Source: CAZIDL01 sp964537825 (lineage in GTDB: Bacteria > Bacteroidota > Bacteroidia > Flavobacteriales_D > CAYVSK01). From it: a stretch of DNA of 18,172 nucleotides. Both the position numbers and the translations under genes were made by a program. Below are positions 6,378 to 14,588 of this stretch, in pieces (positions within the stretch are counted from its first letter, which is position 1; the number at the start of each line of letters is the position of its first letter). The DNA is taken from the NCBI GenBank assembly GCA_964537825.1, contig CAZIDL010000053.1:1-18172 (forward strand), read 5' to 3'. The notes below the pieces were generated by a model. It had not been told where the DNA came from. It did no database searches and saw nothing but the letters and a program-made list of their open reading frames with translations.

Positions 6378-6812
6378 ATGAAACGTAGAGAACAAGAACC
6401 GGTAAGGAATTTTCCCGATCTTCTAGAAGATTTCTTCGGCGGAAGCATGATGGACCGTTTGGGCGCATTTTCCAGTGGATCGAGCGTTCCCTCGGTGAAC
6501 ATCAAGGACAACAAAGAGGATTACACCATCGAACTAGCAGCTCCCGGCCTGAACAAGGAGGATTTCAACGTTGAGGTCGAGGACGGCACCCTCATCATTT
6601 CCTCGGAGAAAAAGGACGAAAAAGAGGACAAGGACGAGAATTACACCCGTCGGGAATTCAGTTATCATTCCTTCCAGCGGGCCTTTGACCTGCCGGATTC
6701 CGTGAAAGCTGAAGAGATATCGGCGGAATACAACGACGGCGTCCTTTCGATCCAAGTCCCCAAGAAAGAGGAAGCTAAAGAGCAAGGACGAAAGAAGATC
6801 GAGATCTCTTAA
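6369..6812 (+). CDS. Small heat-shock protein, Hsp20/alpha-crystallin family
   Basis: This 147-residue cytoplasmic ATP-independent holdase binds unfolding proteins and hands them to DnaK or ClpB. The N-terminal arm (residues 1-40) contains FPDLLEDFF, like many bacterial class A proteins. The alpha-crystallin domain runs from about PSVNIKDNKEDY to the conserved YNDGVLSIQVPK, with the usual APGLNKEDFNVEVEDG and SFQRAFDLPD segments. The C-terminal tail ends in KKIEIS, which supplies the I-x-I motif used to build the oligomer. The gene is monocistronic: the upstream neighbour is divergent and a strong terminator follows 24 bases after the stop. A hairpin covering the start codon may control its translation. 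No CIRCE (HrcA) operator was found. Confidence 0.95.
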   Translation: MALMKRREQEPVRNFPDLLEDFFGGSMMDRLGAFSSGSSVPSVNIKDNKEDYTIELAAPGLNKEDFNVEVEDGTLIISSEKKDEKEDKDENYTRREFSYHSFQRAFDLPDSVKAEEISAEYNDGVLSIQVPKKEEAKEQGRKKIEIS

Positions 6813-6835
6813 TAAAACCTCTTTATGAGGATCGA

Positions 6836-6867
6836 AAAGGGGCGACCCTGGGGTCGCCCCTTTTTTT
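6836..6867 (+). terminator. Intrinsic terminator of hsp20
   Basis: GGGGCGACC (6839-6847) and GGTCGCCCC (6852-6860) form a perfect nine-pair GC-rich stem with a four-base loop, followed by seven T (6861-6867) and preceded by AAA. This is the strongest terminator in the window. Confidence 0.93.
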
Positions 6868-6925
6868 ATCCCCCAATATTCCCGGGTGTTGGATTTTGGA
6901 TCAGCTTTAAGATTCCTTTGTAAGG

Positions 6926-7591
6926 ATGACCCGTATACCTGAGCTTCTCGAAGAGCATGCCTCTTCTTTCCACTCCATGTGCGACACTCTTTTAAGCGGT
7001 CCGGATATCGTGGTCCCGGATCTTTCCGGCAATGATCCGGAGTGGCAACGGATCGACCTGAATGATACCGAAGCCCTTTCATCCCTGATCCGGAAAAAAC
7101 TGGGAAGCGGGAAAGTAGCGGTCGGAGGGTACGGGGAACACCGGATCTTTTACGAACGAAGCAGCCTTTTTCAAGGAACTGAACCGCGCTCCATTCATCT
7201 GGGAGTGGACGTTTGGATCGAAGCCGGAAGCCCCATTTATGCCCCATTGGAGGGATGGGTCCACAGTTTTGCCAACAACGATGCTTTCGGGGATTACGGG
7301 CCCACGATCATCCTTCAACACGAACTTCAGGGGCATCCGTTCCATACGCTCTACGGCCATTTGGATCCCAGCTCCCTGAAATGGCCGGAAGAAGGAAAAA
7401 ATGTACAAGGAGGGGAATGGATAGGGAAAGTGGGCGATGAGAAGGTGAACGGGAATTGGCCACCCCATCTTCACTTCCAGGTCATCGTGGATATGGAAGG
7501 TATGAAAGGGGACTATCCCGGTGTCGCCCGCCCCTCGGAAAAAGCCCATTACCTGGAGAACTGTCCGGATCCTGCCCCTTTCCTTCGCTGA
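6926..7591 (+). CDS. M23 family peptidase-like protein without signal peptide
   Basis: This 221-residue LytM/M23 metallopeptidase-fold protein has a complete metal site: His91 and Asp95 in HLGVDVW, then HLHF with His183 as third zinc ligand and His181, plus His145 in LYGHL as the other expected catalytic histidine. M23 enzymes normally cut peptidoglycan peptides outside the cytoplasm, yet there is no signal peptide or membrane helix here. The N-terminus is charged and soluble. Segments such as NNDAFGDYGPTIILQHEL, NGNWPPHLHFQVI and GDYPGV look most like the M23 domain in the middle of phosphotransferase-M23-class III aminotransferase fusion proteins, so a cytoplasmic small-molecule or peptide role is possible. 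Start at 6926 has a weak AAGG before it. Its TGA directly abuts the priA stop on the other strand. Confidence 0.82.
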   Translation: MTRIPELLEEHASSFHSMCDTLLSGPDIVVPDLSGNDPEWQRIDLNDTEALSSLIRKKLGSGKVAVGGYGEHRIFYERSSLFQGTEPRSIHLGVDVWIEAGSPIYAPLEGWVHSFANNDAFGDYGPTIILQHELQGHPFHTLYGHLDPSSLKWPEEGKNVQGGEWIGKVGDEKVNGNWPPHLHFQVIVDMEGMKGDYPGVARPSEKAHYLENCPDPAPFLR

Positions 7592-10063
7592 TCAGAAGGG
7601 ATCAACGTCGATGACCAGCCGGACGGCTTTGTGATCTTTTTCGGCGAACAGGGGGTCGACGACCTTCCTGATATGTTGCTTCACTTTAGAGGCTGAAGCT
7701 TCTCGTTCGAATTTGAGCAGGACGCGCTTGCGGTAGCGGTTACGGACCCGGGGGACCGGAGGATATTCCGGTCCCAACACCCTCCCTCCGAAGGGCTCCC
7801 GCAAACGCCGGACAAGTTCGTCAGCCGTACGATCGACCCGCTCAGATTCACGATGCTGGACGCGCAGTTCGATCAAGCGCCAAAAAGGGGGATAATGAAA
7901 GTCGCGACGCTGGATCAACTCCTCTTCGAAAAGCTGCTCGTAATCCTGAGCCAGGACTTTTTGGATCACTCGATGCTCCGGATCGTAGGTCTGGACGATG
8001 ACGCTCCCCTGTTTCTTTCGCCGGCCGGCCCTCCCGGCGACCTGCATCATCATCTGGAAAGCCCGCTCGTGTGCACGAAAGTCAGGGAAGCGTAGCATCG
8101 TATCGGCATTGAGGATCCCGACCGTACCGACGTTCCCGAAATCGAGGCCTTTGGTGACCATCTGAGTCCCCACGAGCAGATCGATACGATGCTCGCTCAT
8201 ATCACTGATGATCCGCTGATGAGCATATTTTGAGCGCGTTGTATCCAGATCCATCCGGGCAACCCTTGCTTGTGGGAACGCCTCCTCAAGCTCCTCTTCC
8301 ACTGTCTCTGTCCCGAAACCGAGCATTTTAAGCCGTGCACTCCCACAATGCCCACAAGCGGACGGCGGCTCTTCCTCGTGACCACAATAATGACAAGAGA
8401 GGCGATAGCGCGACTTATGAAAGGTCAAACTGATATCGCACTGCGAACATCCGGGACTCCAGCCACAGGTCTCACAAATGAAAAGGGGAGCAAAACCGCG
8501 CCGGTTCTGGAACAGGATGACCTGTTCCCCTTCCTTGAGGGTGGCTTCGATCCGTTCCATAAGGATCGAGCTGAAATGCCCCTTCATGCTGTTGCGCTTC
8601 AGCTCCTTCCGTAGATCGGCACATCGTATCTCCGGCGGCTGAACCCCTCCGTAACGTTCGTTCAGTTCGCTGAGCAAGATCTCACCCGAACGGGCCTTAT
8701 GGTAGACCTCCAGGGAAGGGGTGGCCGATCCCATTACCAGCCCGGCCCCATGAGAACGAGCAAGGACAAAAGCTACATCGCGTCCGTTGTAGCGGGGTGC
8801 AGGATCGAACTGCTTGTAGGAAGCTTCGTGCTCCTCATCAACGATGACGAGCCCGAGCTTTTGGAAGGGGAGGAAGACGGAAGAGCGAGCTCCGAGCAAT
8901 AGCCCGTATCCCGCTTCCGGTCCCTGGGCGGTCTTCTTCCAGACCTCGGCCCGTTCCTGATCGTTCTGCTTCGAGTGATAAACGGCAACCCGATCCCCGA
9001 AGAAGTTCCGGATCCGACCCACGAGCTGGGTAGTGAGCGCGATCTCTGGAACGAGATAGAGCACTTGTTCCCCCCGATCCAATGCTTCACGCACGGCCTG
9101 CACGTAAACTTCTGTTTTGCCGCTGGAGGTCACTCCATGGAGAAGGACCGGCCTTTCTTGCTCCAACCCTTCCCGGACCCGTTCCGCCGCAGCTTCTTGT
9201 TCCTCGGTCAATGAAGGCATCCCTCCCTCCGGTCCTGCATCGGTCTGCAGACGGTCAACTTCGCGGTTCCGTTCCAGGAGGATCCCTTTTTCGACCAAGG
9301 CATCGAGCACTGAGGGACTGACCCCTGCTTTCTCCCGGACCGATGCTTTCCGCACCTCCCGCAACTCCCCTTCTCCTCCTCCGGCGATCTGCAGGTAGGC
9401 CAACAAAACCTGCATCTGTTTGGGTGCCCGCTTTTCAAGCTCTTCAAAGATCCCCTCCATAGCCCCATCCTCCCGAAGGCTGTCATCAAGCCGAAGGGTC
9501 TTTTCCGTGCGAGGACGGTAGCCATCCTTCAGCTCCTCTTCCACCACTGCCAACCCCTTTTCCAACAGTGAACCGAGCAAGGGTCGTACGGTCGATCTGT
9601 TCAGGATATCCTGAAGGTCATCGATACGAAGGACCTCTTGGGCTTCCAAAGCCTCGACGACCAAGTGCTCTTCATCGTCGAGTTCGAACGCTTCCGGATC
9701 GCCATCAGGATGAAGGACGATCCGCGTTTCGCTGGCTAACTTAAGGCTTGAAGGCAAAGCAGCGTTCATCACTTCGCCCAAGGTACACATGTAGTGTTGT
9801 GCGATCCATTCCCATAGCTGGAATTGCTCAGGTAGAACGAGTGCCTCACGATCAAGGACCGCCTCGAGGTATTTGGCCTGGTAGGCTTTTGGAGGGTCTT
9901 GATGAACCTGCCGGATAATCCCGGCGTATTTCTTCCGCTTACCGAAAGGAACAACAGCACGGACCCCTTCTCCCACCTCCTCTTTCATGCTCCGGGGAAC
10001 ACGGTATGTGAAAAGGTTCGGTACAGCCAGGGGGAGGATGACATCGACAAAATAAGTGTCCAT
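7592..10063 (-). CDS. priA: Primosomal protein N', replication restart helicase PriA
   Basis: This 823-residue 3'-to-5' DNA helicase recognises stalled or repaired replication forks and reloads the replisome. The N-terminal DNA-binding domain starts at MDTYFVDVILPLAVPNLFTY. The helicase core has Walker A GVTSSGKT (residues 310-317), DEEH (409-412), GSATPS (445-450), then FQNRRGFAP, GTQMVTKGLDF and QVAGRAGR. Eight cysteines in CxxC pairs (530, 533, 539, 542, 557, 560, 570, 573) form the two zinc sites inserted between the motifs. The ATG at 10063 is chosen because the protein then begins at the usual place and four bases after the pfkA stop; the frame stays open to 10141 but that extension lies within pfkA. 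It is cotranscribed with pfkA. Confidence 0.96.
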   Translation of the reverse strand: MDTYFVDVILPLAVPNLFTYRVPRSMKEEVGEGVRAVVPFGKRKKYAGIIRQVHQDPPKAYQAKYLEAVLDREALVLPEQFQLWEWIAQHYMCTLGEVMNAALPSSLKLASETRIVLHPDGDPEAFELDDEEHLVVEALEAQEVLRIDDLQDILNRSTVRPLLGSLLEKGLAVVEEELKDGYRPRTEKTLRLDDSLREDGAMEGIFEELEKRAPKQMQVLLAYLQIAGGGEGELREVRKASVREKAGVSPSVLDALVEKGILLERNREVDRLQTDAGPEGGMPSLTEEQEAAAERVREGLEQERPVLLHGVTSSGKTEVYVQAVREALDRGEQVLYLVPEIALTTQLVGRIRNFFGDRVAVYHSKQNDQERAEVWKKTAQGPEAGYGLLLGARSSVFLPFQKLGLVIVDEEHEASYKQFDPAPRYNGRDVAFVLARSHGAGLVMGSATPSLEVYHKARSGEILLSELNERYGGVQPPEIRCADLRKELKRNSMKGHFSSILMERIEATLKEGEQVILFQNRRGFAPLFICETCGWSPGCSQCDISLTFHKSRYRLSCHYCGHEEEPPSACGHCGSARLKMLGFGTETVEEELEEAFPQARVARMDLDTTRSKYAHQRIISDMSEHRIDLLVGTQMVTKGLDFGNVGTVGILNADTMLRFPDFRAHERAFQMMMQVAGRAGRRKKQGSVIVQTYDPEHRVIQKVLAQDYEQLFEEELIQRRDFHYPPFWRLIELRVQHRESERVDRTADELVRRLREPFGGRVLGPEYPPVPRVRNRYRKRVLLKFEREASASKVKQHIRKVVDPLFAEKDHKAVRLVIDVDPF

Positions 10064-10067
10064 GAGC

Positions 10068-11042
10068 TCAGATGGAGAGCGTTTCCGCCAATCGAACCAA
10101 GTCCTCGCGGATCTTTTGATGATGTTTGACAGCTTTCTCAAGCGGGGTATGGGCGAGCTCCTTGTTCACGACCCCGATCATTAGGTCCGATGCCCCCTTA
10201 TCCAACGCTTCGACGGCGCCGTTCCCCATCCGGGATGCGATGACCCGGTCCATGGCCGAAGGATTACCACCCCGCTGTATATGCCCGAGCACGGACACCC
10301 GCGTATCGAACTCCGGAAAACGAGGACCGATCCGTTCTGCAACCTGGTAAGCCCCTCCCAACTCGTCCCCTTCAGCGACAACGATAATACTGCTGGCATG
10401 GTGTTGCTCCCAATTCTTGCGCAGCTTCGTGGCCAAAGCTTCCAGGTCCGTCTCTGCTTCCGGTATCATTATGGCATCAGCCCCTACCGCGATACCACTA
10501 CGAAGCGCGATGAACCCTGCATCCCGCCCCATCACCTCCACGAAGAAAAGGCGGTCATGAGAAGCAGCCGTATCCCGGATCTTATCCACTGCTTCAACGG
10601 CCGTGTTCAAAGCTGTATCATAACCGATGGTACGGTCGGTACCGTAAAGATCATTGTCGATGGTCCCCGGCACACCAACGACCCGAAGGTCAGGATGCTC
10701 TTCCTGGAGAACCTGAGCACCCCGGAATGTCCCGTTGCCTCCCACCACGATCAATCCGTCGATCCCTTCTTCGTGAAGGGTCCGGTAAGCGGCATCCCTT
10801 CCCTTTTTTTCCATGAAACGGTCGCTGCGTGAGCTTTTCAGGATAGTACCTCCCCGTTGCATGATTTGGCTGACGTCCGCAGCCTGGAGCTCCTTCATAT
10901 CGCCATCGATCAACCCCTCGTAGCCGCGCATGATGCCGTAAGTACGGACACCTTTCTGGCGTGCGGAGCGGACAACGGCACGGATACAAGCGTTCATTCC
11001 GGGCGCATCCCCTCCGGAAGTGAGAATAGCAAGGGCATTCAT
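10068..11042 (-). CDS. pfkA: ATP-dependent 6-phosphofructokinase
   Basis: This 324-residue enzyme makes fructose 1,6-bisphosphate from fructose 6-phosphate and ATP, the committed step of glycolysis. SGGDAPGMNA (residues 9-18), PGTIDND with the catalytic-base Asp129, VMGRDAGF (170-177) and HIQRGG are present. Glycine at position 104, as in E. coli PfkA, argues for ATP rather than pyrophosphate. The metal-binding GGDGS motif of E. coli reads GGNGT (101-105) here, so the magnesium-ligand Asp is Asn; I recall similar GGNGS motifs in other Bacteroidota PfkA, so this is probably a subgroup trait. The ATG at 11042 gives the normal family length; an open extension to 11180 is out of place. priA follows four bases after the stop. 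The pairing of glycolysis and replication restart may be only an operon of convenience. Confidence 0.95.
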   Translation of the reverse strand: MNALAILTSGGDAPGMNACIRAVVRSARQKGVRTYGIMRGYEGLIDGDMKELQAADVSQIMQRGGTILKSSRSDRFMEKKGRDAAYRTLHEEGIDGLIVVGGNGTFRGAQVLQEEHPDLRVVGVPGTIDNDLYGTDRTIGYDTALNTAVEAVDKIRDTAASHDRLFFVEVMGRDAGFIALRSGIAVGADAIMIPEAETDLEALATKLRKNWEQHHASSIIVVAEGDELGGAYQVAERIGPRFPEFDTRVSVLGHIQRGGNPSAMDRVIASRMGNGAVEALDKGASDLMIGVVNKELAHTPLEKAVKHHQKIREDLVRLAETLSI

Positions 11043-11065
11043 AAGCGGAAACTCAAGGAGAAGGT

Positions 11066-11073
11066 CAAAGATA
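11066..11073 (-). promoter_or_regulatory. Bacteroidota -7 promoter element for pfkA-priA
   Basis: On the minus strand this reads TATCTTTG, an exact TAnnTTTG match, 24 bases before the pfkA ATG, with a purine/pyrimidine-biased stretch behind it. It lies in the 85-base gap shared with the divergent symporter gene. A one-mismatch element for that gene (CACATTTG at 11099-11106, plus strand) lies nearby. Confidence 0.5.
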
Positions 11074-11127
11074 AGGAGGGGGAGGGAGGGGAATTGATCA
11101 CATTTGCAGCAAAGCGAACGCGATCGA

Positions 11128-13044
11128 ATGACCCTTCCCTGGACCGACCTCATCATCGTCATCGCCTTTCTCCTGCTCACACTAATTATCGGCTATGCTC
11201 TGAAAGGGAAGGCAGAGGGTGGTCTACGGGAATTCTTCCTGGGCGGACGCAACTTACCGTGGTACGTGGCAGGGATGTCGATGGTGGCCACCACCTTCGC
11301 TGCGGACACCCCGCTCGCGGTCTCCGAGATGGTCGCTGAAGGAGGGATCGCTCAGAACTGGCTCTGGTGGTCCTTCCTGAGTGGCGGACTCCTGACAACC
11401 TTCTTCTTCGCTGATCTATGGCGCCGCGCCGACATTCTGACCGAGCTGGAGTTCCTGCGCATCCGTTACAGCGGGAAGGGAGCCTCCTTCCTTCGGGGCT
11501 TCAAGGCCATATACCTCGGCATTTTCATGAACATCATGATCCTGGGCTGGGTGAACCTCGCCTTTCAGACCTTTTTGGAACTCTTTTTCGATCTTTCCCC
11601 ATTCTGGACCTCAATAGTTACGGCCGCAGCCATGCTCTTTGCAGCCTTTTATTCCTCGATCGCAGGTTTGTTGGGGATCGCTGTGACCGATGCCGTTCAG
11701 TTCGTGATCGCCATGATCGGAACGATCGTGCTCGCCGTTCTGGTCGTGAACAACCCGGAGGTGGGAGGTATCGAAGGATTACGGAAAAAGCTCCCCGAAG
11801 AGCGTTTCGATTTCTTCCCCTCGGTGGGAACGGGATCCGGAGGATTTGCTGGTACGCTCAAACTGACCCTAGGAGCTTTTCTCGCTTACATCGGAGTGCA
11901 ATGGTGGGCAAGTTGGTATCCGGGATCGGAACCGGGTGGAGGGGGCTATATGGCGCAGCGGATGATGGCCACCCGCAGTGAAAAGGATGCGGTGCAGGCC
12001 AGCCTCTTCTTTCAGATCGCCCACTTCTGCATACGCCCCTGGCCATGGATCCTGGTCGGACTTTCCGCCATGGTCCTTTACGGAACTCCCGGTGAAGGGA
12101 ACGAGGGGAGGCATGAAGCAGAGATCCGGGAACTGAAGAAGGAAGGCGTAGCCTTCGAAGATCTGCCAGAAAAGATCCCGGAGCTCAAAAAGGCCATGAA
12201 GGATCCTGAAAGACGTGCCGAACTCCAATACCGCTATAGCAAACGCAGCGGCTACGTAATGACCATGCGCGACCATCTTCCTACAGGGCTGCGGGGGCTT
12301 TTACTCGTTGCTTTTATCGCTGCCTATTTAAGCACGGTGAGCACCCAGTTGAATTGGGGGGCGAGCTACCTTGTGAACGACCTTTACCTCCCTTACTTGG
12401 CAGGGAATGACCCGCCGGATGAGAAAAAGGTGCGGAGCGGACGCCTAGCAACCCTCTTCTTGATGCTCCTATCGATCGTGAGTACCCGCTTCATGACCTC
12501 GATATCAGGTGTCTGGGAATTCGTCCTGGAATGTGGGGCAGGCCTCGGGGGAGTCCTCATCCTTCGTTGGTATTGGTGGCGGATCAATGCCTGGAGCGAA
12601 CTCAGCGCCACTCTTGCTCCATTTGCGGGCTATGCCATCGGGCATTTGTGGTTAGCGCCCATGTTCGGAGAAAGCTTTCAAGCCCATAAAGGCCCTTTCT
12701 TCTTTACGGTTGCCTTCAGCACCATCGTCTGGATCACGGTCACCTTCCTGACACCGGCCACAGAGCATTCCAAATTACGAGCTTTTTACCAACGAGTGCG
12801 CCCGGGTCTCGGATGGCGTCCGTTCCGTAAGGAAGGAGAGGAGCGGGGAAAGCACCCGGGATGGCTTTTCCTCTGTTGGATAAGTGCTCTCGTCATGACC
12901 TATTCCCTTCTTTTCTGCATCGGTCGGACCATCCTTGCCTTCACCCAAGAAGCACTGCTATGGGGAGGAGCAGCGGTCACCTCTTTTCTGATCTTCCGAT
13001 ATGCACTGAAAAAGAGCGGAATCATCGCCAAAGCACGGATATGA
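11128..13044 (+). CDS. Sodium:solute symporter family (SSS) transporter
   Basis: This 638-residue inner-membrane secondary transporter, presumably sodium-driven, has about 13-14 hydrophobic segments. Typical SSS features are FFLGGRNLPWYVAGMSMVATTFAADTPL (residues 36-63), covering the early helices, and the family signature region STVSTQLNWGASYLVNDLY (402-420). A charged insert of about 60 residues (320-380, rich in Glu and Lys) lies between helices. The length and the C-terminal extra helices fit the larger Bacteroidota members, whose substrates (sugars, sialic acids, others) are mostly unknown; nothing nearby identifies one. The ATG at 11128 is chosen. A TTG at 11104 would add eight polar residues, but it lies inside the best promoter-like element. 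The gene is divergent from pfkA. Confidence 0.9.
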   Translation: MTLPWTDLIIVIAFLLLTLIIGYALKGKAEGGLREFFLGGRNLPWYVAGMSMVATTFAADTPLAVSEMVAEGGIAQNWLWWSFLSGGLLTTFFFADLWRRADILTELEFLRIRYSGKGASFLRGFKAIYLGIFMNIMILGWVNLAFQTFLELFFDLSPFWTSIVTAAAMLFAAFYSSIAGLLGIAVTDAVQFVIAMIGTIVLAVLVVNNPEVGGIEGLRKKLPEERFDFFPSVGTGSGGFAGTLKLTLGAFLAYIGVQWWASWYPGSEPGGGGYMAQRMMATRSEKDAVQASLFFQIAHFCIRPWPWILVGLSAMVLYGTPGEGNEGRHEAEIRELKKEGVAFEDLPEKIPELKKAMKDPERRAELQYRYSKRSGYVMTMRDHLPTGLRGLLLVAFIAAYLSTVSTQLNWGASYLVNDLYLPYLAGNDPPDEKKVRSGRLATLFLMLLSIVSTRFMTSISGVWEFVLECGAGLGGVLILRWYWWRINAWSELSATLAPFAGYAIGHLWLAPMFGESFQAHKGPFFFTVAFSTIVWITVTFLTPATEHSKLRAFYQRVRPGLGWRPFRKEGEERGKHPGWLFLCWISALVMTYSLLFCIGRTILAFTQEALLWGGAAVTSFLIFRYALKKSGIIAKARI

Positions 13045-13110
13045 GCTCGGGAAAAGAAAAAAGAGCGTATTCTTTCACCTAAAAGCGCCTCCCCGATCCA
13101 TCTTAGGGAT

Positions 13111-13118
13111 TATATTTG
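13111..13118 (+). promoter_or_regulatory. Bacteroidota -7 promoter element for the lipoprotein/ABC transporter cluster
   Basis: TATATTTG is an exact TAnnTTTG match in the 163-base gap after the symporter. It predicts a leader of about 80 bases. Within that leader GATCCT (13118-13123) can pair with AGGATC (13158-13163) and GCAA (13137-13140) with TTGC (13154-13157), shortly before seven T (13168-13174). That could be a weak terminator or attenuator, but the stem has a 13-base bulge. Confidence 0.5.
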
Positions 13119-13207
13119 ATCCTCGTTCCGGTCCGAGCAAAGATCAAGGATGCTTGCAGGATCGGCGTTTTTTTGCTTAATTGCGCTAACACCAAAGATC
13201 GAGCACC

Positions 13208-14125
13208 ATGAAGCTTCGTCGTGCTTTAATCGCTTATACGTCAGCCATCGTGATGATCGGCTTCATGCTCTTCATCACCTCCTGTGGAGGAGGAAAGAAG
13301 AAGGATGGTGAAGGGGACGATATCAAAGATGAAATGAGCAAGACAGATAGCTCGAAGGACAGTCGGGTGATGAACGTGGGCGGCAAGCTCTTCAGCATCC
13401 CCTCCCCGATCCAGACGGCCTATCTGATCGAGCGATCCGGAGCAAGTTTCAATGAAGAGCTTTTGAACGATCCTTCCCGTGCACCGAAATATGCGACCAA
13501 ATTCGAAAAGGCCGTCAATCTCGGGATCTATGGTGCTGATATGGGCTATGTCACCATCTACGACAATACCCAGAACGCCTTCAATTATTTGAACGCCGTC
13601 CAGTCGCTGGCACGGGACATCGGTCTCGGCAGTGCTTTCGACAAGGACCTGATCAAGCGTTTCAAAAAGAACCTTGGCAAAAAGGATTCCATGCTCACCT
13701 TGGTCTCCGACGCGTACCGTGCAGCTGACAACTACCTGAAGAAGAACGACCGTACCGATGTGGCAGGGCTTGTGCTAGCGGGGGGATGGATCGAAGCCCT
13801 CTATTTTGCCACCGACGTTGCTAAGAAAGGACACAAAAAGGTCAAGGAGCGGGTCGCCATGCAGCGGACCTCTTTGAACAACCTGATCCGGTTGTTAAGC
13901 CGTAAGCGGGGGAATGAGAAGATCAACGATCTGGTCGAGGACCTGGAGGACCTTTACCAGGTCTTCGAGAACGTCAAGATCAGCTATGAGCACCAAGAGC
14001 CCGAAACGAAGCCGAAAGAGAAGATGACCATCCTCAAGAGCAAGACCACTGTCGAGATCAGCGATGCACAGGTGGATTCCATCCACAAGCAGATCAACGA
14101 TATCCGGAATCAAATCATCGAGTAA
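13208..14125 (+). CDS. Uncharacterised lipoprotein, first gene of ABC transporter cluster
   Basis: This is a predicted 305-residue lipoprotein: basic start, hydrophobic stretch, then the lipobox ITSC with Cys26, followed by GGGKKKDGEG and a polar linker to about residue 55. The rest looks helical and soluble. It includes FSIPSPIQTAYLIERSGASF, NLGIYGADMGYVTIYDNTQ, and a Lys/Glu-rich C-terminal part (about 200-305) that could form coiled coil. I believe proteins with the SIPSP and GIYGADMGY patterns recur in Bacteroidota, but I know no name or function. The next gene overlaps its stop by one base (TAATG), so translation is probably coupled. The company of an exported protein and an ABCG-like transporter suggests work in the periplasm or at the outer membrane. 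Confidence 0.82.
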   Translation: MKLRRALIAYTSAIVMIGFMLFITSCGGGKKKDGEGDDIKDEMSKTDSSKDSRVMNVGGKLFSIPSPIQTAYLIERSGASFNEELLNDPSRAPKYATKFEKAVNLGIYGADMGYVTIYDNTQNAFNYLNAVQSLARDIGLGSAFDKDLIKRFKKNLGKKDSMLTLVSDAYRAADNYLKKNDRTDVAGLVLAGGWIEALYFATDVAKKGHKKVKERVAMQRTSLNNLIRLLSRKRGNEKINDLVEDLEDLYQVFENVKISYEHQEPETKPKEKMTILKSKTTVEISDAQVDSIHKQINDIRNQIIE

Positions 14126-14553
14126 TGGCACGTATGCGCTCCTTTTTAGCCGTTCTCCCTTTTCTGGCCTTTTTCCCTTTTGCAGGCGCGGAAGCTCAGT
14201 GCGGACTGATCGCCAACGCCTGTGATCCCCATTTAAAGGGTTTCATATCGGACGGGCAGACCTATCGGGCCCTCCTGCGAGGAAAGCAAGTCGCGGAATT
14301 CCGGACGACCCTTTTTGAAGGGACCACTTACCGGATCGCGGCTTGCAGCGATACGAGCGCATCGGGGAACCTGATCTTTACGGTCCGGGACGAAGAGCGT
14401 AACAAGTTGTTCTCCAATGCGGACCATGGCGTTTCCCCGTACTGGAACTTCAAGGTCCCCCACACCATGGACGTTATCATCGAGGCAAAGCTAGCCCCCT
14501 CTGCCAACCGGGCTTCTGGATGTGCCGTCCTATTGATAGGGTTTAAAGAGTAA
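14125..14553 (+). CDS. Small secreted protein of unknown function
   Basis: This 142-residue protein has a standard Sec signal peptide (MARMRSF, hydrophobic to residue 20, probable cut after AEA at residue 24). The mature part is about 118 residues, looks beta-rich, and has four cysteines (26, 33 and two later, in AACSDTS and SGCAVLL) that could form two disulfides in the periplasm. The Cys at 26 is not in a lipobox, so a soluble exported protein is more likely than a lipoprotein. Segments like TTLFEGTTYRIAACSDTSASG and LIFTVRDEERNKLFSN resemble small beta-sandwich domains, but I cannot assign a family. The start codon overlaps the upstream stop by one base, and the ABC transporter starts 35 bases downstream, so the three genes look like one operon. 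Confidence 0.75.
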   Translation: MARMRSFLAVLPFLAFFPFAGAEAQCGLIANACDPHLKGFISDGQTYRALLRGKQVAEFRTTLFEGTTYRIAACSDTSASGNLIFTVRDEERNKLFSNADHGVSPYWNFKVPHTMDVIIEAKLAPSANRASGCAVLLIGFKE

Positions 14554-14588
14554 AAGCTTAACAAGCCGCCGGAACTCTCCCCTGAGCG

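Noticed and set aside
8270..8614. Plus-strand open frames opposite priA
   Set aside because: They run antisense to the zinc-binding and helicase motifs of priA and have no recognisable domain.
10064..10141. Longer N-terminus for PriA
   Set aside because: The extension lies inside pfkA coding sequence and precedes the conserved PriA start MDTYFVDVILPL; it is only an open frame.
11104..11127. Upstream TTG start for the symporter
   Set aside because: It would add eight polar residues before a normal SSS N-terminus and overlaps the best promoter-like element; the ATG at 11128 fits better.
11043..11180. Longer N-terminus for PfkA
   Set aside because: The 46 extra residues are not typical of the family and run into the divergent symporter gene; the predicted promoter lies inside this stretch.
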